Notes under the pieces: generated by a model | Database searches by the model: none | What the model saw: only the letters and a program-made list of their open reading frames with translations | What the model was told of the DNA's origin: nothing | Position numbers and translations under genes: made by a program | Shown: positions 23,771 through 36,249 of the stretch, one piece after another | Numbering within the stretch: the first letter of the stretch is position 1 | Layout of the letters: each line of letters opens with the position of its first letter | Source: Zhengitettix transpicula | Lineage: Eukaryota > Arthropoda > Insecta > Orthoptera > Tetrigidae | Direction of reading: 5' to 3' | DNA: 64,000 nucleotides | NCBI GenBank assembly: GCA_037074705.1 | Contig: CM073591.1 | Location: 89,260,032-89,324,031, forward strand

Positions 23771-24440
23771 TACTTCTGTGCGGTGACGCATTGTTTCCTT
23801 TCTGTCCTCTGGGATCATTTCTTGTGAACCGTTCCACCTACAACAGTTATAATTTACCCCTTCCTGTGGCGCACACTCACTTTATTCTAATGGAAGAGTT
23901 TAAATATGTCTTTTCGAATGCATGACAATTATGTTGTTATGCTTTTCATCATCTAATTAATCTTTCGTAAATGTACATTTCCATAATATATGAAAATGAA
24001 TTCGGAGGTAGATGCATTCAATATGGAAACCCTCGACTCACAGTCGTTTTAAAGTACAGGTTCTGATGGTCGGAAGCCCGCCGCGATATATTCTAGAAAT
24101 CATTAATAATTTTCACTTGTAGCCGTATTTAACTGAAACGTCCCTTTTCGCAATGAATGAGTGTCTGCACGTGCTGCTTTATCACGCGTAAGACGGAAAC
24201 TTGATTTATGTCTGCTTTTATAAATCACTTAACGCAAATAGAAGATTAAATGATTCATTAAACAGACTCGAAAGCTCCCAAACTTAAATATAATTTCATC
24301 CTTTTGTACAGTTGCGACTTTTGCTGTGATTACATCGACGGACGCTATTATTTACACGACAATGTTGCTCCAAGTGCGTTCCGTGAAATAAATTAGCTGA
24401 TTCGGTAAAATGGTTACTGGGACGCAACATGTGTCGTACG
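23770..24440. other. GC-richer island, possible regulatory DNA
   Basis: A 670-bp stretch less AT-rich than its surroundings, without a convincing frame. It contains an E-box-like CACGTG at about 24167 and homeodomain-type ATTA/TTAATGA and TTTATA sites. The evidence is composition and motif style only. Confidence 0.25.
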
Positions 24441-26029
24441 AATCTGAAAAACAACGTTTTTCAGTCAATGAAACTACGTGTCCTACAAAATTAGGTATAT
24501 ATCCTCTTTATTAGGCTATTAGGATTATTATCATCGCCCGCGATACTTTATAATTCGTTTTTAAGCGCTGTTCCGTTTTTATATCCTGTTTACGACTTGA
24601 CTGTAGTTTTAATGTGACCAAAAGACTTAATATTCAGAATTTATTGCTAAAATTGAGAAATAAAGTGCTATATTACTGCCAAGTGGGTCGATAAGAGGAG
24701 CAGCATTAAGTGCGTCGGATCATTGAAAGTGAATTTGTTTTAAAATAAAATAAATAAATTTGCAAACTATGAAACCTTAATGGTGTGATATGAATGTGAC
24801 TTAAAAATATATATACATCGCTTACTAACCCTTATGACATCAGTGTAACACCATAGTTTAAAATTCATTCATAATATAGAGGTTTTGTGTATATCAATCA
24901 CTTCATTTACGTGGGTTACGTATTAAAATGTCTAAAACTCTTAATGATCAACGTCATATTAAATTGAATTTATATCACCCATAGCCCCGGGGGCTACTTA
25001 CATTTACTACTTCACTTACCCAGTTCAGTATTTTCACATCTCCAGTAATAATCGCGATATGATGAATGGGGAGTGATGAATCAATTCCTAAGATGCCCAA
25101 GTTTCAAGTAAAGCAAGACAATAGATCACCTAGCAACAGTAATAATCAAAATTGGCGTCGAATAAGTAATTATAAAAACTTGGATTGTGAGTACGTGAAG
25201 TGTAGTTAATTTATAAACATTTCTATTAAACCTGAAATATGCATTCAATCTTTTACAACAATGTTTTACATAATAACTAATTTTTATAATCTTTGTATTT
25301 GCGTATGTGTTGCGTGTGGTATTTTTGTATTGTTATCAAAAATAAATTTTTATATTGGTACTTTTGAATTGCCCTATTTCCTCAGTAGGGGGACTAATAG
25401 ATTCAATAAATAAAACTAAATCTACTGTGGAATACTATATTGACATGTCTGCAACAGTATTGAGGTAGGTTTCCAATTAATCAGTTAAAGTTTCTGACTC
25501 GGTTTCCTGGAAATTATAATTCGTGTCGCCGCGGGGCTTCGATACAGCGTTTCATAAAATAAAACTGGGGGAAAAAAATATCACTTTCTAAGGTAAAGAA
25601 AATAGTGCGAAAAAGTAGATAATTCTGTACTGCATGTATGTTAGCCCCGATAAAATAGTATTGTCTTTTCCACAACTTCGGTCCCTTCAATAAGTTTACT
25701 GAGGCTCGTTCCCTCGCTTCACTGCAACAGCTTATTTCGAACGCTGGAACAAATTTTTTGGAAGATTATCGCAAAAATGAACATTACGAATAAATTCTTA
25801 TTACCTGAACACTAAATTGTATCTCTATTTTCTTTGTCCCTCTCTGCAATTAACAGAAATTCGCGTTGGATAAGCCTTTGGAGACACTAGTCTCCTCATA
25901 TTTTGTTTCGAATCCGTTCTGTTTGTTAATAATCTCGAACATTATCTTACTATATCACTTATAAAGTGGCCATTATAGTGAATAATCTTACTAAGAAGTA
26001 TTGCATTAATTGAGATAATATACTCATAA

Positions 26030-26480
26030 TTTCATGAAGGATGCTATTGGCTTGTCACTCCGGCAAGGTTCATGGTATCCGAAGCAGCCGACTGCAGATT
26101 TTGTCAAACGATTGTTTCTACACCACCGTACTGAACTGAGATTCGGCGCGTCATAAAGAGGGACAAAATAATGCTGTTTTTGAATTGTTTACAGCGGATA
26201 AGTATGATTTTTACCAAAGCAAGTGCTCAGAGTCTAAGTCTGCTGATCGGGAGAGAAAGTTAGACAGTTTTGAAAGATAAGCGATGTTCGCGAATATTTG
26301 CGGCGTTGCATTTTGTTATTTGTGGGAGAGGTAAGAATAAACGCTACTCCCACTGTAATCAGACTTGCTGGCTCAGAAACGTAGTCTGGCAGATTCGAGG
26401 ATCTACCTTCAACGTCATCCGTCAGAGGACGTCAATATTCCGTGGATACGTGCGCAGTAACGTTGAGTTACGATTTACTT
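26030..26480. other. GC-richer island without recognised gene
   Basis: Less AT-rich than its flanks. A 77-codon plus-strand ORF (26270-26503) has no family resemblance. This could be conserved noncoding sequence or an unknown exon. Confidence 0.25.
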
Positions 26481-26680
26481 TTTGTTCATTTTATTATCTT
26501 TAATTTTCATTTGAATATTGTACGTATTTATAATATGATAATTACTAGTGAGATTGATTCACAAAAAACATATAATGAGCATTAATAAAAATCAGTTTTG
26601 CATCTGTTTCATTTTAATGTAAATTACGTATTATTATAATGGTAAATGAAAAAACATAATTCGATATATTTTAAAATAAA

Positions 26681-26849
26681 TGTTTAAAACACCAGTCTAT
26701 TAGTCACAAAAATGTTATTATCAAATTTAAAACACAATATTTAGCAAACTGGAATTAATTGTACACCTGAAGAGGTCTAATCAGGGATGAAACATCGAGT
26801 TTGTTAAATATTGTTTTATATTTTTACCTATAGGCTGGTGTTTTTAACA
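26681..26849 (+). repeat. Foldback family B copy
   Basis: The arms 26681-26703 and 26827-26849 are inverted copies (TTTAAAACACCAGTCTAT against ATAGGCTGGTGTTTTTAA) enclosing about 120 bp. The centre contains CTGAAGA...GAAACATCG at 26767-26797. The same plan appears at 61653-61899. Confidence 0.6.
26767..26797 (+). repeat. Hammerhead-like core in foldback B
   Basis: Plus strand: CTGAAGA, G, GTC...GGGAT, then GAAACATCG. Stem II is imperfect. It is central within the foldback element. Confidence 0.5.
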
Positions 26850-26955
26850 TTTAAGTTTCATTAATTTTGGCTTTAGCTGGTTGTTTGACAGCGTCACAAC
26901 AATAATTCAGTTAATTTATCATTTCATTTCAAGGTCTCCTAATTATTGTTATTAT

Positions 26956-26975
26956 CTGAAGCGGACGAAACGTCG
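26956..26975 (+). repeat. Hammerhead-like core lacking stem-loop II
   Basis: CTGAAGCGGACGAAACGTCG. The 5' core and GAAACGTCG are almost joined, as if the stem II loop had been deleted. Confidence 0.35.
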
Positions 26976-27606
26976 TAATTTATACCAAAAAAAGCGTTTT
27001 CCTGACTTATCGGACAGTAATTATTAGATTTTTGAAATTTCAGTTAATTTTTAAATTTAATTATACATAATTTTCACTGTTCCTCTGTACCCACCACATT
27101 CCTCTGAAAAATAATTCAAAGCTGAAATAATAATTATAGTGTCTATTAATAATTGCACTCATAATATCAAATTATATTCTTGTTGTAAATAAATGTGCAG
27201 TTATTTAATACGACCACTGGCTAAGATTTAATTATTAGGCCATCCTTGTGTCCTATGAACTCGTTCTCAACCAAGTATGTTAATAAGCCAATGGAATCAG
27301 ACACTTATAACATACAGAACAAATAATTAAACAAAGTTGGCTCATTGTCGTACCAACGATGTTGTTTTTATCAAGTGTCCAATTTAGTGTCCGAGAAAAA
27401 ACTGAGTTGTTTTACTACGAGTATTACTAGTGCTACAACTGTCTATTTCCATCGGCCACTTGAATGTACTTAAGTAAATAACAGACGTATAATTGAGTAA
27501 ATGATTCACACCCTTGCCGACGCACATAACCTCTAATCATCTATCGATGTACCTTGGCACCTTTTCAAACGTTTAATTGCTCCTCTGCGTCACTAAACTA
27601 TATTCT

Positions 27607-27610
27607 GTAT
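27607..27610. repeat. 4-bp target-site duplication, left (GTAT)
   Basis: GTAT at 27607-27610 recurs at 28694-28697, directly outside both ends of the 27611-28693 element. Confidence 0.7.
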
Positions 27611-28693
27611 TGTAGTAATTGGTAATTAAGGCATTGTTCTAATTGAAAAGTTGAATTGTAGAGGACTCATTATTGGTGGATATAGCGGACGCCGCAACAA
27701 ACCGGCAATGCAAGGAAAGTATTGTTGATCGGTCGAGAAGGTTTTATGCGCTCAAAATTTACGAGACGAACGAACAGTTGGGCAGCGGACAGCAAGTAGA
27801 ACACAGTAAACGAACGAACAGTTGGGCAGCGGACAGCAAGTAGAACAGAGTAAAAGAACGAACAGTTGGGCAGTAAACGGCGAGATGTACAGATTAAAAT
27901 TCTAATTCACGAAAACTTGAACAATCTTTGTCAGTCAGCAGTGAAGACTGAAAGGTCTAATTTAAAGAACGAGAAAGTGTTCCAGTAACCAGTACGCTGT
28001 TATATCAAAAATGCAGAAACTGAACGAGTCTTCAGTCAACAGACAAAACCAATGAGGTGCATTTTCAACAAAAATCCACGAGATCTACAAATCCAGGTTG
28101 CAGTAAATCATCGAGAATCGACAAAGTTATTTTAAACCAACTAACAAACTACGCTAATTAGAGTCTGTGAACATTTAGAGTCTGTGAGTACTTAGAATCA
28201 GTGATATCCCCAAAATTGTGCACGAAAAGTTAAAATGAGACCTGGGCTGCCGTAAGTAGAAAGAAAACTTTAAAATCATTGTAAACCGCGTTTAAAAGAT
28301 AAACGTCAGATCGTTCTTTAATTATCGATAAAATGAGATATTTAATTATTCAGATCATTCTTTATTTCTTGATAAAAATTGAAATTGTTTAAATTCAATC
28401 TTTGGTATTATTTCTTCAGCAACAAATTTCGTCTATGTTCAGATGCATTGATTCCCATATAAAGCAAATGTAATTTTTGTGATTTTGATTATATAATTTC
28501 TGCCATTATCAAACCCAGTTCAAGACCCTGAGATCCCAAATATTTTGTGATTTGAATACTTGTTTTAAAATTGTTAATAAATCTTGTTTAATAGTTTTCA
28601 CGTAATAGTTCTTTTCATTTAAAAACGCCACATAATTCATATCATGAATTATTGTCAAAAGATGCAATTTGTAAAAATATATAAATTATTACA
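27611..28693 (+). mobile_element. Solo LTR (or Ginger-type non-autonomous element), copy 1
   Basis: 1083 bp beginning TGTAGTAATTGG and ending AAATTATTACA, so the termini form a TGTARTAATT inverted repeat with TG...CA ends. GTAT flanks both sides. An inverted copy of almost the same length, with its own 4-bp duplication, lies at 62616-63651. TG...CA ends plus a 4-bp duplication fit a solo LTR of a Ty3/Gypsy element. The TGTNR terminus and 4-bp duplication also fit Ginger DNA transposons, whose integrase is related to that of Gypsy. No transposase, gag or pol coding is present. A 44-bp tandem repeat lies near the left end. Confidence 0.8.
27771..27880 (+). repeat. 44-bp tandem repeat inside the LTR-like element
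   Basis: CGAACAGTTGGG recurs at 27771, 27815 and 27859, giving a 44-bp period. Two full units and a partial one are present. The copy at 62.6-63.65 kb has one unit fewer, which accounts for nearly all of the 47-bp length difference. 44 is not a multiple of 3, so the open frame seen in the other copy is broken here. Confidence 0.85.
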
Positions 28694-28849
28694 GTATATT
28701 AACAAAACATTCAGTTTACGATCTGTCTTTTCAATCGTAACGACTGGTTCTAGTTTCTTTGTGTTACATTCACCTGTTATGACCGTCGTCGATTTTTTAA
28801 TTATTTTTTGAAAGCTTATTACATCTCAAACCGCGGATTATTGAAATGT

Positions 28850-29270
28850 TTTCTTCATCTCTTCCGACAAAATTAAATTCGAGTACCACAGGTTTATGTG
28901 CAAGTGCTTGACCTGCGGAGAGAAAGATTCTTTCAGACGAATGAACTGTTGTACTCGTAGATATACGAAGGTTGTGTTTGGGTGTTTTTGGCAGAGGGTT
29001 GCGTACTTGTGAGGCACCGTGTCCGCTACTGGTAGCCACTGTGGCGGCGGTAGCACAGGTTTTATGATCAGCAGCATTCCTGCCTCCACCGCCGCACTTA
29101 TAAGGCGCTGCAAGTCTCCCCCTCCACCTGGTCTTTGTCTGCAGGAGGCTGCCCGGGGCTCGAAGCCGTTCCTCCAGCTACTGTGTCGCGCTGTACTTCT
29201 GCATAAATAAGCAGGCCGAGATGTGCTTGTCTGTATTGTGCCTCGAAATGAAAAGTCTCCTCTCGGAGGA
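28850..29270. other. GC-rich island with overlapping ORFs
   Basis: GC and CpG are well above background. The minus strand has a 149-codon frame (28838-29287, from MLKLESPPRGDFSFRG) and the plus strand a 63-codon frame. Neither shows a domain, signal peptide or known motif. Open frames are expected by chance where stop codons are rarer. It lies just right of the LTR-like element. An unknown exon, a promoter or conserved noncoding DNA are all possible. Confidence 0.3.
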
Positions 29271-29480
29271 CTTTCTAGTTTCAACACAATAAATTATACG
29301 AAATGCTTTCAATGAAATCTAACATCACTGCATTAACGTACAAACTGATATTATAGACTTAATAGTTATCCGTTGCTGTCAAACGAACTTAATCGCTTTT
29401 ATATTAAAATCTTTTCTTTTGAATACGTCGTCTAGTTTGGGCGGTGTGTCGTTCTTCAAGCCCTTAAGAATTTTTTACAC

Positions 29481-29513
29481 CTGAGGAGGGCAACAACGTT
29501 TGCAGGAACGTTG
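29481..29513 (+). repeat. Hammerhead-like core CTGAGGA...GGAAC
   Basis: Plus strand: CTGAGGA, G, GGCAAC / GTTTGC partial stem with a short loop, then AGGAACGTTGG. GAAA of the core is GGAA here. Preceded by TTTTTTACAC, as in several animal Penelope-like terminal segments. Confidence 0.4.
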
Positions 29514-29519
29514 GTTATC

Positions 29520-31220
29520 TGCAACTTCATAATCAAAAATAAATTTAAATGTGGAAAAATTTTAATAAATTATTCCATATAAGAATCAATAACTACAGTA
29601 CTGCATATTTGAATTTTAGGTTCTACGTATAAATTGTAAAAAGTAGAATAAGATGACTATGGTTACTTAACCGAATGTTCCTTCGAATAAATGCTGTAAA
29701 ACACAACGATAATCAAGGCTTCTATTAAATAAATTGTATTATATTAATATCAGGATTATTCTAAATTCTATCACCAAATTAACAAGCCGATTTCTGTTTA
29801 AACCAAATTTTTGTCACTCATGTAATTCAGAAATTGGATTCTTCGAAAAGTGAATGTTAACTACAATCATTGCAAAGGTATTATTGAATATAAGACGAAA
29901 ATACGCTATCCTTGACAAATAAAATTATAGATTAAATAGGAAATAAAATGTTGATCAGTATAAAGATTTAATACCTGAGCACATCTGGAAGCTAAATAAT
30001 AATAATTATTTAATGCTTCTTTGAAAGAAATATTTTTAAAAACCCCGAAATCGAAGGCGATCTTAAAATTTACGGGGTTGATAAATACACATAAAATCTT
30101 CAACTATGAAGAAATTTCTGGAATGAAAATATTTAAATACGAATCTGTGCTGCGAATTTCCATTTTAATTGGCTTCTGAAGTATTTTATGATTAAATATT
30201 AATCCAATTTTTGGTATGAGATGTAACACAAATTTACTACATTATATATATATATATATATATATTGTACATACGTATATCATATTTAAATTAAGATTAA
30301 GTTGCAGAAATATTCCAATATCTGAAAACAGTAATGCATAAACTATAGCAATGTTAAATTTACGCAGAAATATATAAACGCCACTATTCATGGTGCGACA
30401 AGGCGTCGATTGATCTTGTCTGTCAGTAAGAATGGCAACAAGGGTCACAACGAAAATTAATCATAAAAAAGAAAAATATTTAACTAATACTTTTAGTTTT
30501 GATTTATGCTTTACTTCAAAATTTTTTATAGTGTTTTAGAAACATTACATTATTAGAATATACAGTAATATTTGTTAGAGAGCACTTAATTATTTTGACC
30601 AATGTATATATTTCTTCGTCCTCTTTACATTTGAAACGGAACTGCAAAGAAAAAGATATTCTCTAAAGTGAATGATACACTCCAACTAACCATGACAATG
30701 ATGAACCTTATTTGTTACCACTGTCGTAACCATAATTAATTTAAAAGTTTTCAATCATACATCTTACATTTAAACGTATGAATTTAGTTGATTAATTATT
30801 AATTACCTCAGCCTCATTTGCATGAAATTCTAAGCCTAAACAGGTCTTGATAACATATTCATAGGCAGTTTCTTAAATATTTTCTTCCGCGTAAATTCCA
30901 ATTTGAAATTTCTGAATTTCTGTGAGAGTTGGCGTTCCTGTTCGTCAAGTTTGAAATTCTACATTGCGATTTTTGACGAGTCCTCGTTTACATCAGCATC
31001 TTCTCGCTGAAATGCTAACTTATGTGATGAATAAATTTCATATTATGTTTTTAGGCATCAAAGAGTTGCAAAACATCAATTTTAGCGGTTATTTTTATTT
31101 TAGCTACCTGATACAATCGTAGGTCCCTAGTCTTCGTCCTTATATTTACAGGTCGAAAATTATTAATCGATAAAGTAAATAAATTATTAAAGATTGAAGC
31201 CTTTCCCGGTGCAGTTGTTC
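29520..31220. other. AT-rich stretch with one (TA)n tract
   Basis: No gene was recognised. (TA)n runs from 30243 to 30265. Short ORFs have no family features. Confidence 0.5.
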
Positions 31221-31376
31221 AATATATTGTTCTCGGAGCTCAACCGGGTTTTGCATAATTGTAGAACGCAACGTTTCGACGACTAAAAGCTCTGTCGTCA
31301 TCTTCTAGGCCTAGTCGTCGAAACGTTGCGTTCTACAATTATGCAAAACCCGGTTGAGCTCCGAGAACAATATATT
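31221..31376. repeat. Perfect 65-bp inverted repeat with 26-nt loop
   Basis: 31221-31285 and 31312-31376 are exact reverse complements over 65 bp, separated by 26 nt. Each arm contains GTCGAAACGTTGCG (on opposite strands) and the loop carries TCATCTTCTAG. On the minus strand, loop plus left arm form CTAGAAGA, T, GACGAC...GTCGTC, GAAACGTTG, a hammerhead-like layout with a perfect 6-bp stem II (31269-31308). Perfect arms mean either recent origin or gene conversion. A transcript would form a long perfect hairpin. Confidence 0.95.
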
Positions 31377-33555
31377 AAATAAATTATTATTCAATTTAAT
31401 TCGAAATTTTAATTATTGGCATTTTTCCGTATTTTGACAATACTTTCTGTCGAAAATGAGTAAATAAATTTCTGATAATAAACCTACTAGTTTTACTTAC
31501 ATAATCTTAAATATCATACTCTGTTAATCATATTGTACTCTAACTGCTACCGACCCTCTGTAACCGATGATATCTCAATGTAAAAAAAAAAAATGTAGGA
31601 GTAATTTGTAAAGTGAATGTGGTCACTAATATCCCTGTCGGTTGATGTGTCAATAAACAAAATATAAAAGAAAAAATTCTGTAGTATATAAAATGTAACA
31701 AAAAAGATTAAATATCTACAAACTATCGATATCTCTATAAAAAAACAATTTACTTTATTCCTATACTTAAATGAGTATTTTATGTTGAAATGATTTTTCC
31801 ATACTTGCAGTAGTAATATTTAGCTATTAATTTGTTTTCAATAATTGATAAAAACCACTTCTTGATATCAAAGTTTCATTCAGTTCGAATATTGCTCAGC
31901 AAACGGGACAGTCAGACTTCCAAAACTATTATTTTATTAAATCCAGCATTGACATTTAATGTTGACAAAGTTTGGAGAAAGTCAAAAGTAAAATAACTTC
32001 CAAACAAATTTATTCACCTTATTTCGTCACTAAATGAGGCTGTTTTATTATCGAACTGGAAACGTTGCTGACCAGAAATATACGAAATTATGGAAACATT
32101 ACGTTTTATAATGCAATAGTATTAAAAAGATATTCACCGAGTCGATTAACCGATTAACAACGAAAATGAAAAATAATTTACAAAAATATACCTTCTCTAT
32201 ATAAATAGATTATTAAACATTCCAAATGTAATAAGTCTCACAAATTCACCTAACATATTTGAATCGATGCCAGTGCCGAGAGTAGATTATTGTTTCTGAT
32301 ATTTACAGTTTTTAGAATTTTTTAATAAGTATGCCAATCTGGATTTGAATTTTGTTGACAATGTTTTTCAGTTTCTCCTACATATTTTGATCTATGGTCA
32401 TCATTTTGATGCAAATGAAATACTAGAAAAAACGCTGTAAATAAATCAATGATGCATGCATCAAATTAAAGTTAAGGGAATATACTATTTCTACTTTTGC
32501 GTTCTGTGATCAACGTTGGCAATTAAACAGAATGCAATTTTTAATATATATCCATTAAATCCTGAAACATGCTGCACTAAGGAGTCGATAATCATATTTA
32601 TAGAGACATTCTAAAAAGGAAATGATTTAAAGGTAAGAAATCAAATGTTTCCCTTGCTGCAGATATATTTATGATCCGAATGGCGCAAATATTAATTTCC
32701 TGATACAGGTCTAAGATACAGGATTAAGATGCACACGTTATGTTTTTTTTGGTATTAATAATTTTTCGTAAATATTTCTCTAATTTAAGTAATGTCAATT
32801 TTTTAAGTTTGATATTTATTATGCCTTCTGATGGAGGCAATATTATGTTTTCGAACTATTTATTTTATCTAAAAATTGCATCTTCAAATTCATTTTCTAA
32901 AACAATTTTTTGTATTTAAATACACTCGGTATCGGGATTATTCCGTCAACACACTACCATGTTGTTATAATTCAAAACCTATTGAATAGTAATAGACGCT
33001 TTTAAATTAATTTTCATGAGTGCAGCTTGAGATGAACTTATTAGCAAAATTAAAATATTTAAAAAAATGTTAATGTACCCAAGACACCGCTTGCCGTGGT
33101 TTTATAAGTGTTCGCTCAATATTTTTCAATTATATTTTCAAAATTAATGTTAACATTCAATGAAGCTCAATCACGGATAAATTCGCTTCAAAAGAGACGT
33201 CATCGTGAAAGATTATGACTTGCACTCAAGTCGACGTTACGCTTATAAACATTTATAAATCTATAAATTATATGAAATTTGAAAGAAAATCATTAGTCTG
33301 TAAATTGCAACCCAACTTATTCGCACCGTTACACTAAGTGAATAAATAGTAATTTTTCGGTTATTAGTAAGAAAAATGTATTTATTGCAGACAATGAATA
33401 TCTGATTTTTAGACTTATTTATAAATACCTGCCGGCAGAATTTTCGAGCATAAAATAAGAAACATTTTGCAGCGGAAACCAGAATGGGCGGTCTGTTATT
33501 GTAATCTAACACTACGAATGGCGCAGCGTTATGCAATTGGTTTGCGATGCTTCCG
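31377..33555. other. AT-rich stretch without recognised features
   Basis: No supported gene or repeat was seen. Confidence 0.5.
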
Positions 33556-33559
33556 GTAC

Positions 33560-34440
33560 GATGCTGATATTTTTCCTGCAGAACGTGAGACTGGTGGCCG
33601 TCGCAAGGCAGGTACGGTACCTTCGCGACTCGACGGCTGACGCGCGGGCGAATGCGTGCGTCCAACGAGCCAGGTAGGCAGGTACGAGCTCGTAATAATT
33701 ATAATGGGCAGATAAAACGTCCGTGGCCACTGCCCGGAAGCTACGATGCCCCGGACCCATAAAAATTATGATATACTCCGCCCTTTAAACACAAAGTAAA
33801 AAAAGCTTGCCTGGTCGGCGCTCACTCCGCCGTCTTCTTTTTTCGTCTTTACAAGTCTTGAGCCGCGCGCAACTGTTCTCGATACCCGAGCATCGGCGAC
33901 GTGCTCTCGTTTTATTTTCAGCCAAATCCGCCGTTCCTCGTCGTCCAATCTACGTTTCTACAACACGTGACATGTTTTTCTTGTTTTCACAAATCTGTTC
34001 ATTACGAATAGTACTGGTTATTGGAGTCCCTTGTAGTGGAAAGGAGATAGGAAAATAAAAGGAATCTCTGAATGCCCCTTTATAATTTCATCGGCATGGC
34101 GGTGAGGCGAGTGGGAGGCGGGGGGGCCGCTATTTTCCGATGCTATCTGCAGTGCCCCCGGCGGCAGGGCTTTACTCCCGTTCTCGCTTCCCTGGTTGCC
34201 TGGTTGCCTGGTTGCTCTGGCAGAGGTGCGTTTAGGAATTCGTTCCGCTCAGGCGCTTCTCTTCGTTCCGTCTGTCGCGCATGCGCACTAACGCCCCCTT
34301 CAAAATTACTCGTTCCGTACCGGAATCGTGTGGATCGTGAAAGTGGTTCACTCCGCCGCGCTCCGACTATACAAATCCGAAAGCTGCGGTTTACTTTTAC
34401 GAAACATCTAACAGAACTTATGTAAATATAACCCGCGCAA
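33560..34440. promoter_or_regulatory. CpG-rich island, promoter-like
   Basis: The strongest GC/CpG shift in the window. Motifs seen are the palindrome GCGCATGCGC (34277-34286, NRF1-type), CACGTG (33964-33969, E-box), ATGGCGG (34096-34102, as in YY1-type start-proximal sites), GGGAGGCGGGGGG (about 34113-34125, GC box) and CCCATAAAAATTATG (about 33758-33772, Hox-type). ORFs of 117 and 106 codons overlap on opposite strands and match no known family, so they are probably by-products of low stop-codon density. NRF1-type and GC-box motifs together suggest a broad promoter of a housekeeping or developmental gene whose exons lie outside or far away. Direction is unknown. Confidence 0.45.
34193..34216 (+). 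repeat. 8-bp tandem triplet TGGTTGCC
   Basis: TGGTTGCC, TGGTTGCC, TGGTTGCT in direct tandem inside the CpG-rich island. GTTGCC is also half of an RFX X-box, but no inverted partner was seen. Confidence 0.8.
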
Positions 34441-35829
34441 GGTCTTCCTTTTTTATGGAACAACGTAGAATTAGAGCAGCGTCTGCTCTTATTAACTTAG
34501 TTAGCAGTGAAAGAAAGAGGGCTGGAGGTGATTATTTAAAAAGCAAATTCAAGAACACTTCAGTGAAAGTACGGCGAAGGGATGCCTAAATTTTAATGAC
34601 GTAATAAGTCTAGATGTTTCACATCATGATGGTTATAGTATATATAATCAGAATTTTTTGTTCTTTTAAGATTATTTGTTTCTATTATCAGAATGTATAC
34701 ATATATTACTGGTCAATTAATTGAAAGTAATTCCTATCCCTAATACCTCAGTCCAACATACACTAAAACTAATAAACGGATGAAGCTTACTCCGAAACAA
34801 TAAGTACGTAAAAAATATAGATATAATATTAAAATTGTCTACTGTTAATTTTCTTAAGAATACAGTGTCGAAGCGGAGGAAAGCAAAATGAATTACATTA
34901 AATTAGATGTGTAGAATATAGGAATAAAGTATTAGGAAGGATTGAAATGAATCGTTAATCTTAACATATATATGTTAAATCTCATCACACTCGTGTAATG
35001 CATGAAAAGAATTTTTTTAGACTTTTTATTCAATTTATCATTATTTTGATCGTGTTATCACAAGCCTACTATTTACCTTCAATCCAATATTAAGTTAATT
35101 AGCATTAAAATAAGAAAAAATTACAAAGTAATGTGTTTTTCTACTTTCTTAGAAATGGTAACAATTCAATGTTTCTGTTCTAACTTGTGGAGAGAAAGAG
35201 TATCTTATAGATTACAGTATAACCTGTAAGTGGACAGGAAAGTGTTGGATGTCACTGACAGCATCAGAAAAAAATTAAAGTGGAAAAACTCGACGCTGAA
35301 ATTTTAAAGTGAGGTGGGTTATTACAGGTTGGATACTAAATGATGCGACAATGTTTTGAAGTGGTTTGCTCCAGAACCAGTGGTGCAGTAAGATGACAAA
35401 TATTTTTGCAAATTGGAAGGCGAGGGAGAAACACGTTAATTGGGTCAAGGAGATTGTTGGCTAATATATTAAATTATATTAAAGATATTACGAATTAGAA
35501 GCAGAAATAACCTTAAATACACGAAGTACATTCACGCCTCGGTGTTGGTTTCTGGAAAAATCATATTTCTGTAACTGAAAGACCAAAACAAACGTATTTT
35601 CATGTAATAAAAGTTTCATTTTAATGTTCTGTGCAATGGACGACCAACCAAATTTCTTCTATACTCCATCGAGTTCACGGATGTGGTTGATTGAAATATG
35701 GGGGCTAATTATATATATTTTAAAAATTCTAAACCAAAATAATATTTTTATATTAGTTACAGGCAGGTGGACTTAAAAACCGTTTCGCGTAGATTATTTT
35801 CTACTCTAAAAATGTTAGCATTTTACTTT

Positions 35830-35862
<33 letters not shown>

Positions 35863-36215
35863 TTTATTACAATTATAAAATACTGAAAATATATGGACGC
35901 ATTTATTCTGCTGAAATTTCTTACTTATATTTCTCGTTGGCTGTATTCCATGAATTTTTAACAAAGTCAAATATAGATAATTTGTTTATATCCTTTTGCT
36001 TATTAATATGATTACGGGATAAAACAACCCTATGAACATCTTGAAATATAAATCAGCATCCTAGATTTTTTCCGTTCTGTGAGGAAAGGACTAAAACAGA
36101 TTTTCTTTGCAGCGGTTTGTATCCTTTCATACTTTATTTTATAATTGTTAATTTTCCTTACGTCGATAAGTTGTTTTATATGTACGTAACTGTAAGGAAA
36201 ATTAATAATAAATTC
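34441..36215. other. AT-rich stretch with a (TA)n tract
   Basis: No gene was recognised. (TA)n runs from 35832 to 35860. A 14-bp inverted repeat (TTAATTTTCCTTAC facing GTAAGGAAAATTAA) sits at about 36148-36206, just before the next hammerhead-like locus. Confidence 0.5.
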
Positions 36216-36217
36216 CT

Positions 36218-36248
36218 GGTGACGGCGGAGCAAGCGTTCGAAACGTTG
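36218..36248 (+). repeat. Hammerhead-like core, decayed
   Basis: Plus strand: GGTGACGG, CGGAGC / GCGTTC, then GAAACGTTG. The 5' core (CTGANGA) is mutated. It is listed because the GAAACGTTG block and stem position match the others. Confidence 0.35.
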
Positions 36249-36249
36249 A

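Noticed and set aside
34072..34425. 117-codon ORF in the CpG-rich island
   Set aside because: An overlapping antisense frame is almost as long, and stop codons are rare in GC-rich DNA. No domain or homology pattern was seen.
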